Part shown: one piece after another, positions 16,551-25,050 of the stretch | How positions within the stretch are numbered: position 1 is the stretch's first letter | How the letters are laid out: every line of letters starts with the position of its first letter | Assembly: GCA_965204905.1 (NCBI GenBank) | Contig: OZ242042.1 | Coordinates: forward strand, 2,294,001 to 2,358,000 | From: Bin87 sp965204905 | Lineage (GTDB): Bacteria; Chloroflexota; Dehalococcoidia; Lucifugimonadales; UBA3495 | Direction of reading: 5' to 3' | DNA: 64,000 bases | Translations under genes and position numbers: made by a program | Notes under the pieces: model-generated | Told to the model about the DNA's origin: nothing | Seen by the model: only the letters and a program-made list of their open reading frames with translations | The model's database searches: none

Positions 16551-17717
16551 ATGACTATCGCCACCCGAATGAGCCGCCTGGGAACCGAATCCGCCTTTGA
16601 GGTACTCGCCAAGGCCCGCGCCCTTGAAGCCCAGGGGCGGGAAATAATCCATCTTGAAATCGGAGAACCGGACTTTGAGACGCCGGAGCACATCGTGCAG
16701 GCCGGGATGCAAGCGCTGCGGGACGGGTACACGCACTACGGCCCGACGCCGGGTTTGCCGGAACTCCGGCAAGCGGTGGCGCGCAACAGCCGCGAGGTTC
16801 GGGGAATCGACACGGACTGGGAGCAGGTGGTGGTCACACCCGGGGCCAAACCCATCATGTTCTACGTGCTGCTGGCCCTGGCAGAAGCGGGTTCGGAAGT
16901 GATTTATCCCAATCCGGGCTTTCCGATCTACGAGTCGATGATTGAGTTCAGCGGCGCGAAGGCAGTGCCCATGCAATTGCTGGAAGAGGAGGCTTATCAT
17001 CCGGATCTGACCAAGCTCCCTGAATTGGTCAATGAACGCACCCGGTTGCTCATCATCAATTCTCCCGAGAATCCGTGCGGTTCCGCTCTGACACGGGAGG
17101 AGCTGGAGACCATCGCCGACGTGGTACGCAGCCACCCGGACATGTACGTAATGTCTGACGAGATTTACAAGGACATACTGTATGCGGGTGAACACCACAG
17201 CATCGCCGCGTTGCCGGATATGGCCCACCGCACGATTATCCTTGACGGCTTTTCCAAGAGCTACGCCATGACGGGCTGGCGGTTGGGTTACGGCATAATG
17301 CCGGAGGAGTTGGTGCCACACATATCCCGCCTGGCTACCAACAGCGTGTCGTGTGCAGCCTCTTTCAGCCAGATAGCGGGGGTTGCCGCGCTGGACGGGC
17401 CGCAGGACGCGGTGCAGGAAATGGCCGCGGAGTTCGCGCGGCGGCGGCGTCTGATCGCGGACGGGCTGCAATCCATACCCGGAATCAATTGCCCGGAGCC
17501 GGAGGGCGCATTCTACGCTTTCCCAAGCATCAAGGAGACCGGGCTAACCAGCGCCGAGTTTGAGGAACGGGCGATGCAGGACGCCGGCGTAGCGTTGCTT
17601 TCCGGTTCCGCATTCGGGGAGTTTGGTGAAGGGTACGTCAGGCTGTCATACGCCAACAGCCAGGAAAACATCAGCAAGGCGCTGGAGAGCCTTGACGCGA
17701 TGGTGCGGGCGTTGTAA
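16551..17717 (+). CDS. Class I/II pyridoxal phosphate aminotransferase (aspartate aminotransferase-like)
   Basis: A 388-residue fold-type I aminotransferase of the bacterial aspartate aminotransferase (subgroup I-gamma) kind. Recognisable are HLEIGEPDFETPEHI, GYTHYGPTPGLPELRQA, NSPENPCGSALT, MSDEIYKDILY, and the PLP lysine Lys236 in FSKSYAMTGWRLGY, with a C-terminal VRLSYANS carrying the substrate-binding Arg. Aspartate is the likeliest donor but not proven. The ATG at 16551 has GAGGA about 12 bases upstream. The gene is divergent from the nitroreductase. Confidence 0.9.
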   Translation: MTIATRMSRLGTESAFEVLAKARALEAQGREIIHLEIGEPDFETPEHIVQAGMQALRDGYTHYGPTPGLPELRQAVARNSREVRGIDTDWEQVVVTPGAKPIMFYVLLALAEAGSEVIYPNPGFPIYESMIEFSGAKAVPMQLLEEEAYHPDLTKLPELVNERTRLLIINSPENPCGSALTREELETIADVVRSHPDMYVMSDEIYKDILYAGEHHSIAALPDMAHRTIILDGFSKSYAMTGWRLGYGIMPEELVPHISRLATNSVSCAASFSQIAGVAALDGPQDAVQEMAAEFARRRRLIADGLQSIPGINCPEPEGAFYAFPSIKETGLTSAEFEERAMQDAGVALLSGSAFGEFGEGYVRLSYANSQENISKALESLDAMVRAL

Positions 17718-17748
17718 TCAGCCGCCGCACAAACCGGTATCGGGCATT

Positions 17749-18315
17749 ATGACGACTCAACTGAAGCCGCGCCGGTTTACCGTGGCCGAATACTATGCCA
17801 TGGCCGAGGCCGGGATACTGAAAAAAGAAGAGCGGGTAGATTTGTTGGACGGGCTGGTCGTCGATCCGGCTTACGCCCTCAACCCTCGATTTTTCGCTGT
17901 CGTGACAAGGCTGAATACGTTTCTGATAGAGGACTTGGGACGGCGGGCAATTTCAAGCGTGCGTGCGACGGTAGCATTAGACGAGTACAATGCCCCCGAA
18001 ACTGACCTGCTCCTGCTGCGCGAGCGAGAAGATTTCTACGCATCAAAAACACCGGAACCGGAAGATACGCTATTGGTGATTGAGGTATCCGACGGATGGG
18101 TGTACTACGACCGCAACGCGAAGCTGCCGCGCTATGCTAACGCCGGCATTCCCGAAGTCTGGATCACCGTGCTGCCCGAACGTATTATAGAAGCCCACAC
18201 CGAACCCGTTGGTGGCAGGTACACCATCAAGCGGATTTTCTCCCCAGGGGATACTATTTCCCCCGGCTGCTTTCCTGACATTGCCCTGCCGGTCGGCGAA
18301 ATCCTGCCGGGCTAG
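17749..18315 (+). CDS. Uma2 family (DUF820) endonuclease-like protein
   Basis: A 188-residue PD-(D/E)XK-fold protein of the Uma2/DUF820 family, common in Chloroflexota and cyanobacteria. Visible elements are Glu28 in EERVDLLDG, Asp86 in TDLLLLRE, Glu112 in LLVIEVSD, and a Lys at 125 in DRNAKLPRYANAGIPEVW. The usual His after the first motif is not present (NPRFFAVVT). The biological role of these proteins is poorly known. It begins 31 bases after the aminotransferase stop and overlaps the convergent flavin monooxygenase gene by 4 bases. Confidence 0.85.
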   Translation: MTTQLKPRRFTVAEYYAMAEAGILKKEERVDLLDGLVVDPAYALNPRFFAVVTRLNTFLIEDLGRRAISSVRATVALDEYNAPETDLLLLREREDFYASKTPEPEDTLLVIEVSDGWVYYDRNAKLPRYANAGIPEVWITVLPERIIEAHTEPVGGRYTIKRIFSPGDTISPGCFPDIALPVGEILPG

Positions 18316-19352
18316 TCGTCAGCGAACTTGGGCATCACCTTTTCGCCGAACAGCCTGATCGACTTTTGAACCTTATGGGTGTCCATCTCGCCGACGTTGA
18401 GCTTGAGCATCAGGTTGCGAACGCCGATGTTGCGCATCGCCGCCACCTGCTCGGCAACCTGCGACGGTGTGCCAGTGATGAAGGAATGTTCCAGGACCTC
18501 TCCGGCGGGTAGCGGCCGGTTTGGGTCGGGTGGCGGGAATCCGCCGGGGTTGTACAACTCCCGAGCCTGTCGGAAGTGGGTGCGCTCGCGTTCAAAGCCT
18601 TCCGCCGCGATTTCCAACGCCTCGCTGTGACTATCAGCGACGAAAAGGTCGCGGGACGCCCAACACTGATCGAAAGTAGCTTCGGTTTCCGCTTCGGTGA
18701 ATCCGGCGTCCAGCATGGTCGCCTGATACCGTTCCAAGCGGCTCTGCAAGGTGTCGAGGGTCTGGATGCCGATCATTACTGGGCGGCCAATTTCCGCCAT
18801 GGCAACGGTAGAGGCTTCGCTGATGCAAGCGCGGATTAGCGGCGGGTGCGGCTTCTGATACGGGCGGGGCCGCAATTCGGGAAACTTCACGTCCCAGACC
18901 TCCCCGCTGTGTTGCAGGGGTTGGCCGGTCCACGCTTCCACCAAAAGCTGCTCGGCCTCGTCAAGGCGGGCGATGCCGTCCTCCATGGTGATGCCGAAGC
19001 CGAGGTATTCATAGTGGTTGTAGGCCGAACCGCGTCCGGTTCCCACGATGAGCCGGCCGTGGCTGAGGTTGTCGAGCAGCGAAGTCTGGACTGCCAAACG
19101 CACGGGATGGTGAAACGCCAATTCCACTACCGCGAAACCGATTTTGATCCGGCTGGTACGGGCGGCCAGGGCAGCGCCTAGCACGAGGGGGTCCGCGTGC
19201 GCGGCAGCGCCGTCAAAGTGGTGTTCGGTCAGCCAGACCGAATGCATACCGATTTCTTCAGCCAGGACCATTTCATCGAGAGTGCTGTCGATGACCTCCG
19301 AGTCTCGCTCAGGGTGATGGCTGACTGGGAAAACAAAAGAACCGAATCGCAT
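18312..19352 (-). CDS. LLM-class flavin-dependent monooxygenase (luciferase-like)
   Basis: A 346-residue luciferase-like monooxygenase of the alkanal/alkane monooxygenase branch: MRFGSFVFPVSHHP at the start, AEEIGMHSVWLTEHHF, the VELAFHHPVRLAVQTSLLDNLSHGR block and VGTGRGSAYNHYEYLGFG are family hallmarks. A C-terminal TGTPSQVAEQVAAMRNIGVRNLMLKL segment closes the barrel. It would need reduced FMN from a partner. The ATG at 19352 fits the family start; a longer frame to 19517 overlaps the divergent lipoprotein gene and is rejected. Confidence 0.9.
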   Translation of the reverse strand: MRFGSFVFPVSHHPERDSEVIDSTLDEMVLAEEIGMHSVWLTEHHFDGAAAHADPLVLGAALAARTSRIKIGFAVVELAFHHPVRLAVQTSLLDNLSHGRLIVGTGRGSAYNHYEYLGFGITMEDGIARLDEAEQLLVEAWTGQPLQHSGEVWDVKFPELRPRPYQKPHPPLIRACISEASTVAMAEIGRPVMIGIQTLDTLQSRLERYQATMLDAGFTEAETEATFDQCWASRDLFVADSHSEALEIAAEGFERERTHFRQARELYNPGGFPPPDPNRPLPAGEVLEHSFITGTPSQVAEQVAAMRNIGVRNLMLKLNVGEMDTHKVQKSIRLFGEKVMPKFADD

Positions 19353-19456
19353 TTTGGCCTCGCGTGAATTTCGTATGGGGAGTGTATGATGATTATAGAC
19401 CATGACGTGCGGGCGTAGGCGCGCCCGCCGAGAAAAAGCGCCGGAGGCTGTGTGGC

Positions 19457-20413
19457 GTGCCAGAGTTGACGAAATTGCTTCGCCGGATCTGTCCGGCAGC
19501 AGCGCTACTGCTGGCAATAGCGAGCGGCCTCGTAGCCCTGTCCTGCGCTACAACGGTTTCACCCAATGACCCGCTGGCCCAACCTCAAGGGGGGCCGCCG
19601 GTCAGCCTCGTGGTGGCCAACAGCGACCTGGCGGTGGGCGAAAACCGCGTATCATTCGGGCTGGTGGATCGGGACTACATGCCGGTGCGCCCGGAGACAG
19701 TGGAGGTGCGCGCTGTCTATTACGAGCCGGGCGCTCCGACAGGCCAGGTTAGAGACCGCGTAGCGGCGGAATTTTTGGGATGGCCGCCAGACGGCAGAAG
19801 GGGGGTCTTCATAGCACAGGTGAAATTTGACCAGGCCGGCACTGCTACAGGAGACAGCCCCGGAATTTGGGAACTTCACGCCACGTTTGACCATTTGGAG
19901 GAGAAAGCCTTAACCATCGGGACCGCAGTATCGGTAGCGCCCCAGCACAGCGTCCCCTCCATTGGCGACCCCGCGCCTCTCTCGGAAACCCCCACTGCGG
20001 GCACGGTTGAGAATCTCCGCACCATAAGCAGCAGTCCAGAACCGGACCCCGCGCTATACCAAATGTCAATCGCGGAAGCAGTAGCATCGGGAAAGCCTAC
20101 GGTGATTTCTTTCGCCACGCCCGCGTTCTGCGTTTCCGCAACGTGCGGCCCTCAAGTATCCGACATTTCGGAATTAGCCCGAGAGTATCAGGGGAGGGCC
20201 AATTTTGTGCATGTGGAGGTTTACCTGGATCCACATTTGATTGACCCGGCAAACCCGTCGCGCCAACTGGCGCCGGCGGTGGGAGAATGGGGACTGGTTT
20301 CCGAACCCTGGACCTTTGTGGTGGGGAACGACGGAAGAATTGACGCGCGTTTCGAGCAATATGTTCCTCCCTCAGTTCTGGAACCGGCCTTGTTGTCAGC
20401 GCTGCATCCGTAA
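19457..20413 (+). CDS. Predicted lipoprotein with C-terminal thioredoxin-like domain
   Basis: A 318-residue secreted lipoprotein. A basic start, a hydrophobic helix and the lipobox LSC with Cys30 mark a type II signal peptide. Residues about 50-160 look like an immunoglobulin-like all-beta domain (SLVVANSDLAVGENRVSF). The last third resembles a thioredoxin fold: GKPTVISFATPAFC, Cys225 and Cys230 spaced CxxxxC, then WGLVSEPWTFVVGNDGRI. The unusual cysteine spacing argues against a standard CxxC oxidoreductase; a copper-binding or disulfide role is possible. Start is GTG with CCGGAGG about 9 bases upstream. It is divergent from the flavin monooxygenase. Confidence 0.78.
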   Translation: MPELTKLLRRICPAAALLLAIASGLVALSCATTVSPNDPLAQPQGGPPVSLVVANSDLAVGENRVSFGLVDRDYMPVRPETVEVRAVYYEPGAPTGQVRDRVAAEFLGWPPDGRRGVFIAQVKFDQAGTATGDSPGIWELHATFDHLEEKALTIGTAVSVAPQHSVPSIGDPAPLSETPTAGTVENLRTISSSPEPDPALYQMSIAEAVASGKPTVISFATPAFCVSATCGPQVSDISELAREYQGRANFVHVEVYLDPHLIDPANPSRQLAPAVGEWGLVSEPWTFVVGNDGRIDARFEQYVPPSVLEPALLSALHP

Positions 20414-20556
20414 ATAACGAATTTGTGCTATGGTATTTGGGCACCAAGAAAAATGCGGCGTCTCGTGAACCACATCCAATGCCTCTGCGCGCTCGATTTG
20501 TGATTGGGCTACGCATAAGCAAACAATCAATGAAGTACAGGCACCGGAGTACTGCT

Positions 20557-21069
20557 TTGACCAAAGTAACGGTTACCATAGAAGGCGATATCGACGAGGT
20601 GATTGCGACTCTGCGGGGCATGGCCGGGCGCGGCGATTTGGAACAAACTGCCCCGGAAACAGTCGCGCCAGACAATGCCGAGCCAGAATCTACGGGTTCC
20701 CACGAAACCGAAGATCCAGCAGAACCGGTCGCCGCCGAACCCGGCCCAGAATCCCACGGGCCGATTTGGAACGCCAGCTATGTCCACACTTTTTGGCGCA
20801 ACCTTTCCGACACCGCAAGACAAGCGATGATCAGGGTGTCGCGATCTCCGAATCACACTCAGAAACGCGCCCAGTTGATGCACACGCTCCAACTATCCCA
20901 GAGGGAACTCTCAGGATCGTTATCCAGCCAAGGGCACAGCTTGAACAGGCTGAAGCGGCGGCGCGGAGACGTGGACCTGCCCCGGCCCTTGACTTACGAC
21001 AAGGTGAACGATGCTTACGTTCTGGACCCGAATTTTGCCGACGCGCTGAGAGAAACCGGGCTGGCGTAA
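20557..21069 (+). CDS. Hypothetical protein, acidic linker plus C-terminal helical domain
   Basis: A protein of about 170 residues without a recognised family. It starts with a short strand-forming segment (TKVTVTIEGDIDEVIATLRGM), passes through an acidic Pro/Glu linker, and ends in a domain rich in helices (FWRNLSDTARQAMIRVS, a RELSGSLSSQGHSLNRLKRR segment, then VLDPNFADALRE) resembling a winged-helix layout. The start is uncertain: TTG at 20557 has GGAG 8 bases upstream and begins the conserved-looking part, while ATG at 20530 and GTG at 20425 are alternatives with weaker sites. Confidence 0.6.
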   Translation: MTKVTVTIEGDIDEVIATLRGMAGRGDLEQTAPETVAPDNAEPESTGSHETEDPAEPVAAEPGPESHGPIWNASYVHTFWRNLSDTARQAMIRVSRSPNHTQKRAQLMHTLQLSQRELSGSLSSQGHSLNRLKRRRGDVDLPRPLTYDKVNDAYVLDPNFADALRETGLA

Positions 21070-21108
21070 AGCAACTGAACGTATCGACTGCAACACAGTT
21101 CTCGATAC

Positions 21109-21903
21109 CTAGAAATGAACTCCCCGGCCGCCCCCGCCATCGACCGCGATGGTTTGGCCGGTGATGGCCGAGGCCAGGTCCGAACACAGGAATGCCGCCA
21201 GATTGGCGATGTCATCCGGCTCGATCATACGGCCGATGGGGATTTCGGCAACCGATTGCGCCAGTTCATCTTCGGGAGTGATGTTGCTACGCACCGCGCG
21301 TTCTTCAACCAACCCCATGTAGCGCTCGGTACGGGTGCTGCCGGGGTGGATGCAGTTGACCAGGATACCGTCGGCAGCCACGTCGTCTGACAGGGCTTTC
21401 GAGTAGTTGGACATTGCGGAATTGGTGACCCCTGAGCCCGGATTGGTGGGGCTGGAGTTTCGGGCCGCCATGCCACCGATGTTGATGATGCGTCCGCCGC
21501 CCGCTTCGATCATGTGAGGTACAGATTCGCGGGCACAGCGTATATACCCCATGACTTTGGTGGTGATGTGATTCAGAATCACGTCGTCGGGTATGGTGCT
21601 GGCGCGATCGCTGGTGCTGTTGACCGCGTTGTTCACGAGAATTTCCAGTTTGCCCAAATCGGAAACGGCCTCGCTGACGAGGTTGACGATATCCTCAGGA
21701 ACCGTCATATCGGCCCGTATGGGTATTACTTGAGAGCCGGTGGCGTCGGCAATTTCAGCCGCGGCGGCCCGTAGGTCTGCTTCGCCGCGAGCGCAGATAG
21801 CGACGGAGCATCCCTCTCTGGCGAGAGCGTAGGCGATCGCTTTGCCGATGCCCTTGCTCCCTCCCGTTACCAACGCGGCTTTTCCCTCCAATCCTGGCAG
21901 CAT
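21109..21903 (-). CDS. SDR family protein lacking the canonical catalytic residues
   Basis: A 264-residue classical-length short-chain dehydrogenase. The cofactor site is intact (TGGSKGIG at 13-20, NNA at 91-93) and the C-terminus has the usual PDDIANLAAFLCSDLASAITG end. The catalytic region is changed: aligning SKALS with the usual TKALA after the active site puts Ser157 and Asn161 where YxxxK should be, and the Ser of the third strand is Gly (NIGGMA). It may be a reductase of a non-classical SDR subgroup or a catalytically altered protein. It precedes the PrpD-like gene's end on the same strand. Confidence 0.85.
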   Translation of the reverse strand: MLPGLEGKAALVTGGSKGIGKAIAYALAREGCSVAICARGEADLRAAAAEIADATGSQVIPIRADMTVPEDIVNLVSEAVSDLGKLEILVNNAVNSTSDRASTIPDDVILNHITTKVMGYIRCARESVPHMIEAGGGRIINIGGMAARNSSPTNPGSGVTNSAMSNYSKALSDDVAADGILVNCIHPGSTRTERYMGLVEERAVRSNITPEDELAQSVAEIPIGRMIEPDDIANLAAFLCSDLASAITGQTIAVDGGGGRGVHF

Positions 21904-21967
21904 ATTTTCACTCCTGGGGTTAGTGGATGTTACAGGGGCTTCGGAGACAACTCAGAGCAGGCGGTGG

Positions 21968-23380
21968 TCAGGGAGTAGCAGCGGTGATCAACTCGCTAAC
22001 GTCGGCAGCATCCCAGATACTTCCGGTGGCTCGAACCACTGCCTGGAGCTTGGCATACGGCCAATCGATCCGCGGGAACAGAGGGATCAAGCGGTTGATT
22101 TCCTCGTTCAGGCCCCACTCCAACTCAGCGCCTAGATATTCTCCCTGATATGCAGTTCCTCCCGCCATTTCGACGGTGATGCGGGGGGCAAAAGCCCGGC
22201 GATCCTGATGGCCCACGGTTTCCACCTTGTGCATGAGGCGCAACACCGCATCATGGTTCTCGGCGGTAGCGGTCTCCGCATCTTCGCCCGGGTCAATGCG
22301 GGTGCGCAGCGGAGGATACGAACCGTTGACGGCGACGTAAGCCGTGAAATAGTGGGTGCTGCCCACAATGGCCTGACCGCGCGAAGGGTTGGGAAATTCC
22401 GGCGACGGGTACAGGGTCTCCAACCAGTTCATGTCCACTGTGATCTTCTCGATGTCATCAATCTTGAAATCGTGGGCCCGGCGCATGTCGGACATCAAGT
22501 CGATGACGGGACAATTGTAACCGGCGGTGGGGTACATTTTCAGCACGGTGTGAAGCAACTCCCAACGACTGCCCAATCCCTCGGTTACGGGTGCAAAGTC
22601 AACCTTGCTGGGGCCGGTGAACACATAAGACAACTCACCGCGATTGTTCCCGGTAAAAGCGTTGTAGAACCCCGCCGGGCCTTCAAGCGCCTCTTCCGAG
22701 CCACGGACATCCTCACGGGCGAGCAGGGCCGCCATGATTCCGCTGCGGGCGGATTGGGGCTCGTGGAACATCATCTCGCGTCCGCCGGATCTCGGACCCT
22801 CGTTGGTGCCGGCGGTAAAGGTGCAGGCCAACGCGATGGCGGTAACCATCTGGTCCTCGTTCAGTCCCAGCAGCTTGCCGGTGGCGACTGCCGCTCCGAG
22901 TGTCCCGAAAATCGGACTGGAGCGGAAACCCCTGGCCTGGGTGGACGCGATAAAATCTCCGGCAATTCGCGATTCCACTTCATAGCCGGCGGCCATGGCG
23001 GTAATCAGCTCCGCGCCGGTAGAGCCTCCCAACTGGGCCGAGGCCAGGGACGCCGGGATTACACAGGGGCCGGGATGAGTAAGCATTCGGTAGGAATCCG
23101 CCTGATTGGTGGCGTGCATCAACTTGCTGTTGGCAAACGCGGCGCCGCATCGTGTGGCGCGGCCACCGTCGGCCAGTATCGTTGCTCCTTCCAGTGAAGA
23201 TTCTTCGCTCAACGCCAAGTCCACCGCCGCTTTCCCGTGATGGGTTTTGGCGCCGACGATGGCAACCACCGTGGCATGAAGGAGCGAGGTTTGCATTTTG
23301 TCAATCACTGCCGGAGGCAAGTCTCGCTGGTCCAGATTGACGACCCAGCGGGCCAATTGGCGGGAAAGGGAGTCAGGCAT
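21968..23380 (-). CDS. MmgE/PrpD family protein, copy 1
   Basis: A 470-residue MmgE/PrpD protein, the superfamily of 2-methylcitrate dehydratase and cis-aconitate decarboxylase. The all-helical N-terminal domain (LARWVVNLDQRDLPPAVID, FANSKLMHATNQADSY, SPIFGTLGAAVATGKLLGL) and the C-terminal alpha/beta lid (YPTAGYNCPVIDLM, GSTHYFTAYVA) are both present at normal length. No prpB or prpC gene lies nearby, so methylcitrate-cycle function is not implied; other members of this family dehydrate or isomerise tricarboxylic-like acids. The ATG has GAGGAG about 9 bases upstream. A second, diverged copy lies at 54.6-56 kb. Confidence 0.88.
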   Translation of the reverse strand: MPDSLSRQLARWVVNLDQRDLPPAVIDKMQTSLLHATVVAIVGAKTHHGKAAVDLALSEESSLEGATILADGGRATRCGAAFANSKLMHATNQADSYRMLTHPGPCVIPASLASAQLGGSTGAELITAMAAGYEVESRIAGDFIASTQARGFRSSPIFGTLGAAVATGKLLGLNEDQMVTAIALACTFTAGTNEGPRSGGREMMFHEPQSARSGIMAALLAREDVRGSEEALEGPAGFYNAFTGNNRGELSYVFTGPSKVDFAPVTEGLGSRWELLHTVLKMYPTAGYNCPVIDLMSDMRRAHDFKIDDIEKITVDMNWLETLYPSPEFPNPSRGQAIVGSTHYFTAYVAVNGSYPPLRTRIDPGEDAETATAENHDAVLRLMHKVETVGHQDRRAFAPRITVEMAGGTAYQGEYLGAELEWGLNEEINRLIPLFPRIDWPYAKLQAVVRATGSIWDAADVSELITAATP

Positions 23381-23452
23381 CGGCTATATCTCCTCGGGCC
23401 GTATAATTGTGTCTTGTGCGATTTACGACGACCGTACCGGGTACGGGGTCGC

Positions 23453-24220
23453 CTATTCAACCAGGTCATTCAGCCAGCGACGCATGACTACCTTGAGACA
23501 GGCCAAGAGCAGCACGGCCAGGGCGAACAGCCCGACGAGCGTCCAGTCCAGATCGCGCAGGGCAAATCCCAGCGTGGTAGCCGCCGCCGGCGGATGGTCG
23601 GTGTCCGTTATTGCCATTACCAGGATGACTATACCCATCGCTAGAGCGGCGATAATGTTGACCCACCAGTTGGATACGCCGTCCGGCCCCAGAACCAGGG
23701 GCGGCAGGAGCGAGTGAAACAAGAGCAGCGCCACCAGCACTCCAATGAAGAGGCCGAGCAGGTGCCCGCCAATCAGATGGCGCAAGTTGGCTCGCCGAGC
23801 GCCGGGGGTCATGGACACGATGAAAACGCTGGAGGCTAATCCCGCCGCCAGCGCCGCGTCCGCAATGGAGTCCACCAGCGTCAGCACGGCAAGCATCGCC
23901 GCTGCCGCCAAGAGGGATTGGAGCAGGAACTTCCCGGCCAGCCGGAAAAAACGAACGTCGTACAGCTCCACGTATGGGGAAAGATGGGCGCGGCGGCCAA
24001 CCCGGCGGGGCAACACCTGCAATTCGCCGCGCGCAAGAAGATGAGCTAGAAAGCCGGCGTGATAGCGCCCTCTCCGATCGCGGACGTGGCGGCGGTAGTA
24101 GCGCCGCGCTTTCAGCTGTGCGCGACGCGATAAATTGCGGCGGCGTGATGTCCGTCCGGCTCTGCCTGTTGCCCGCTGTCCCCCGATGTCGCCGGATTCG
24201 GCGTCGGCGCGTTCCGCCAT
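23453..24220 (-). CDS. HPP family integral membrane protein
   Basis: A 255-residue membrane protein with a basic cytoplasmic N-terminal region of about 85 residues and then four hydrophobic segments. The family signature DTDHPPAAATTLG lies between the third and fourth, and FIVSMTPGARRANLRHLIGGH after the second is also typical. Plant and cyanobacterial HPP proteins have been linked to nitrite transport; the role here is unknown. The start at 24220 is chosen because the upstream in-frame ATG at 24265 lies inside the hydrolase gene. It follows the hydrolase by 14 bases. Confidence 0.82.
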   Translation of the reverse strand: MAERADAESGDIGGQRATGRAGRTSRRRNLSRRAQLKARRYYRRHVRDRRGRYHAGFLAHLLARGELQVLPRRVGRRAHLSPYVELYDVRFFRLAGKFLLQSLLAAAAMLAVLTLVDSIADAALAAGLASSVFIVSMTPGARRANLRHLIGGHLLGLFIGVLVALLLFHSLLPPLVLGPDGVSNWWVNIIAALAMGIVILVMAITDTDHPPAAATTLGFALRDLDWTLVGLFALAVLLLACLKVVMRRWLNDLVE

Positions 24221-24234
24221 AGTACCGAGGGGCG

Positions 24235-25029
24235 TTAGCCCAAGCTGCGGGCGAAGTCCAGCCAAACCCGGGCACAGGGCACCGGCAGGATGTGTTGAAC
24301 GAAACCGGAAACGCCGGGAAACACGACGGCTCGCCCGTTGGGAAACACGTCGGCGGCTCCACGGAAGTCGCCGAGCACTTCCTCTCGCAGAGCGGCGGCG
24401 GCGATAATCAACGTCGGCGTTTGCACTTCCTTGAGAAGGGGGCGAAGATCACCGGAGGCCTGGGCCTGGAAGCCGGCCACCACATGAGGCGTGGTGGCTT
24501 TCATCTGCTCGGCGTACCAACGGGTGTAGGCCGGATCAACGATTTGTGGATCCAACCGGCGGCCAATGCTGCTTTCCACCCAAGCGCCGATTCCTTCCTG
24601 TTCAATCTGTACCGCCGATTGCGCATGATGAGCGTCATTGAACGACGTGGGGGAAGTACAGGCGGTCAGCGACAAGAGCCGTTCCTGGTGCATGGTGGCA
24701 TAGCGCATGGAGATGCTGCCGCCAACCGTTTCGCCAATGAGGTGGAACCGTTCCAATCCCAACTTGTCCGCGAACTCGGCCAGGTCGTTGGCAAAGTTGT
24801 CCACCGACCACGGGTAGCCGGGTTCGGGGACGGACGATTGACCCATGCCGCGCATATCCAGCCGGATCACGCGATAGTGGCGGGCGATGATGGGTACCCA
24901 GCCGAACCACATTTTATGGTTCTTCGCCATGCCGTGCTGCATGACGACGGTCTCCGGCTGGGTCCAGGGGTCCGTAAAGTCGTCGATGGTGTAGAACAGC
25001 TCGCAGCCGTCGTCAAGGCGCAGTTTCAT
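24235..25029 (-). CDS. Alpha/beta hydrolase with Thr at the nucleophile position
   Basis: A 264-residue alpha/beta-hydrolase-fold protein: oxyanion strand VVMQHGMAKN, RLDMRGMGQSS, nucleophile elbow IGETVGG, and a late His in GFVQHILP. The elbow normally reads GxSxGG, but here Thr101 replaces the nucleophilic Ser, so ordinary esterase chemistry would be impaired unless Thr serves. ATG at 25029 is used; an in-frame GTG at 25038 lies too close to the AGGAGG site. It stands between the double CMD gene and the HPP membrane protein gene on one strand, a probable three-gene unit. Confidence 0.83.
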   Translation of the reverse strand: MKLRLDDGCELFYTIDDFTDPWTQPETVVMQHGMAKNHKMWFGWVPIIARHYRVIRLDMRGMGQSSVPEPGYPWSVDNFANDLAEFADKLGLERFHLIGETVGGSISMRYATMHQERLLSLTACTSPTSFNDAHHAQSAVQIEQEGIGAWVESSIGRRLDPQIVDPAYTRWYAEQMKATTPHVVAGFQAQASGDLRPLLKEVQTPTLIIAAAALREEVLGDFRGAADVFPNGRAVVFPGVSGFVQHILPVPCARVWLDFARSLG

Positions 25030-25050
25030 GGGTTCCACCGACCTCCTGGG

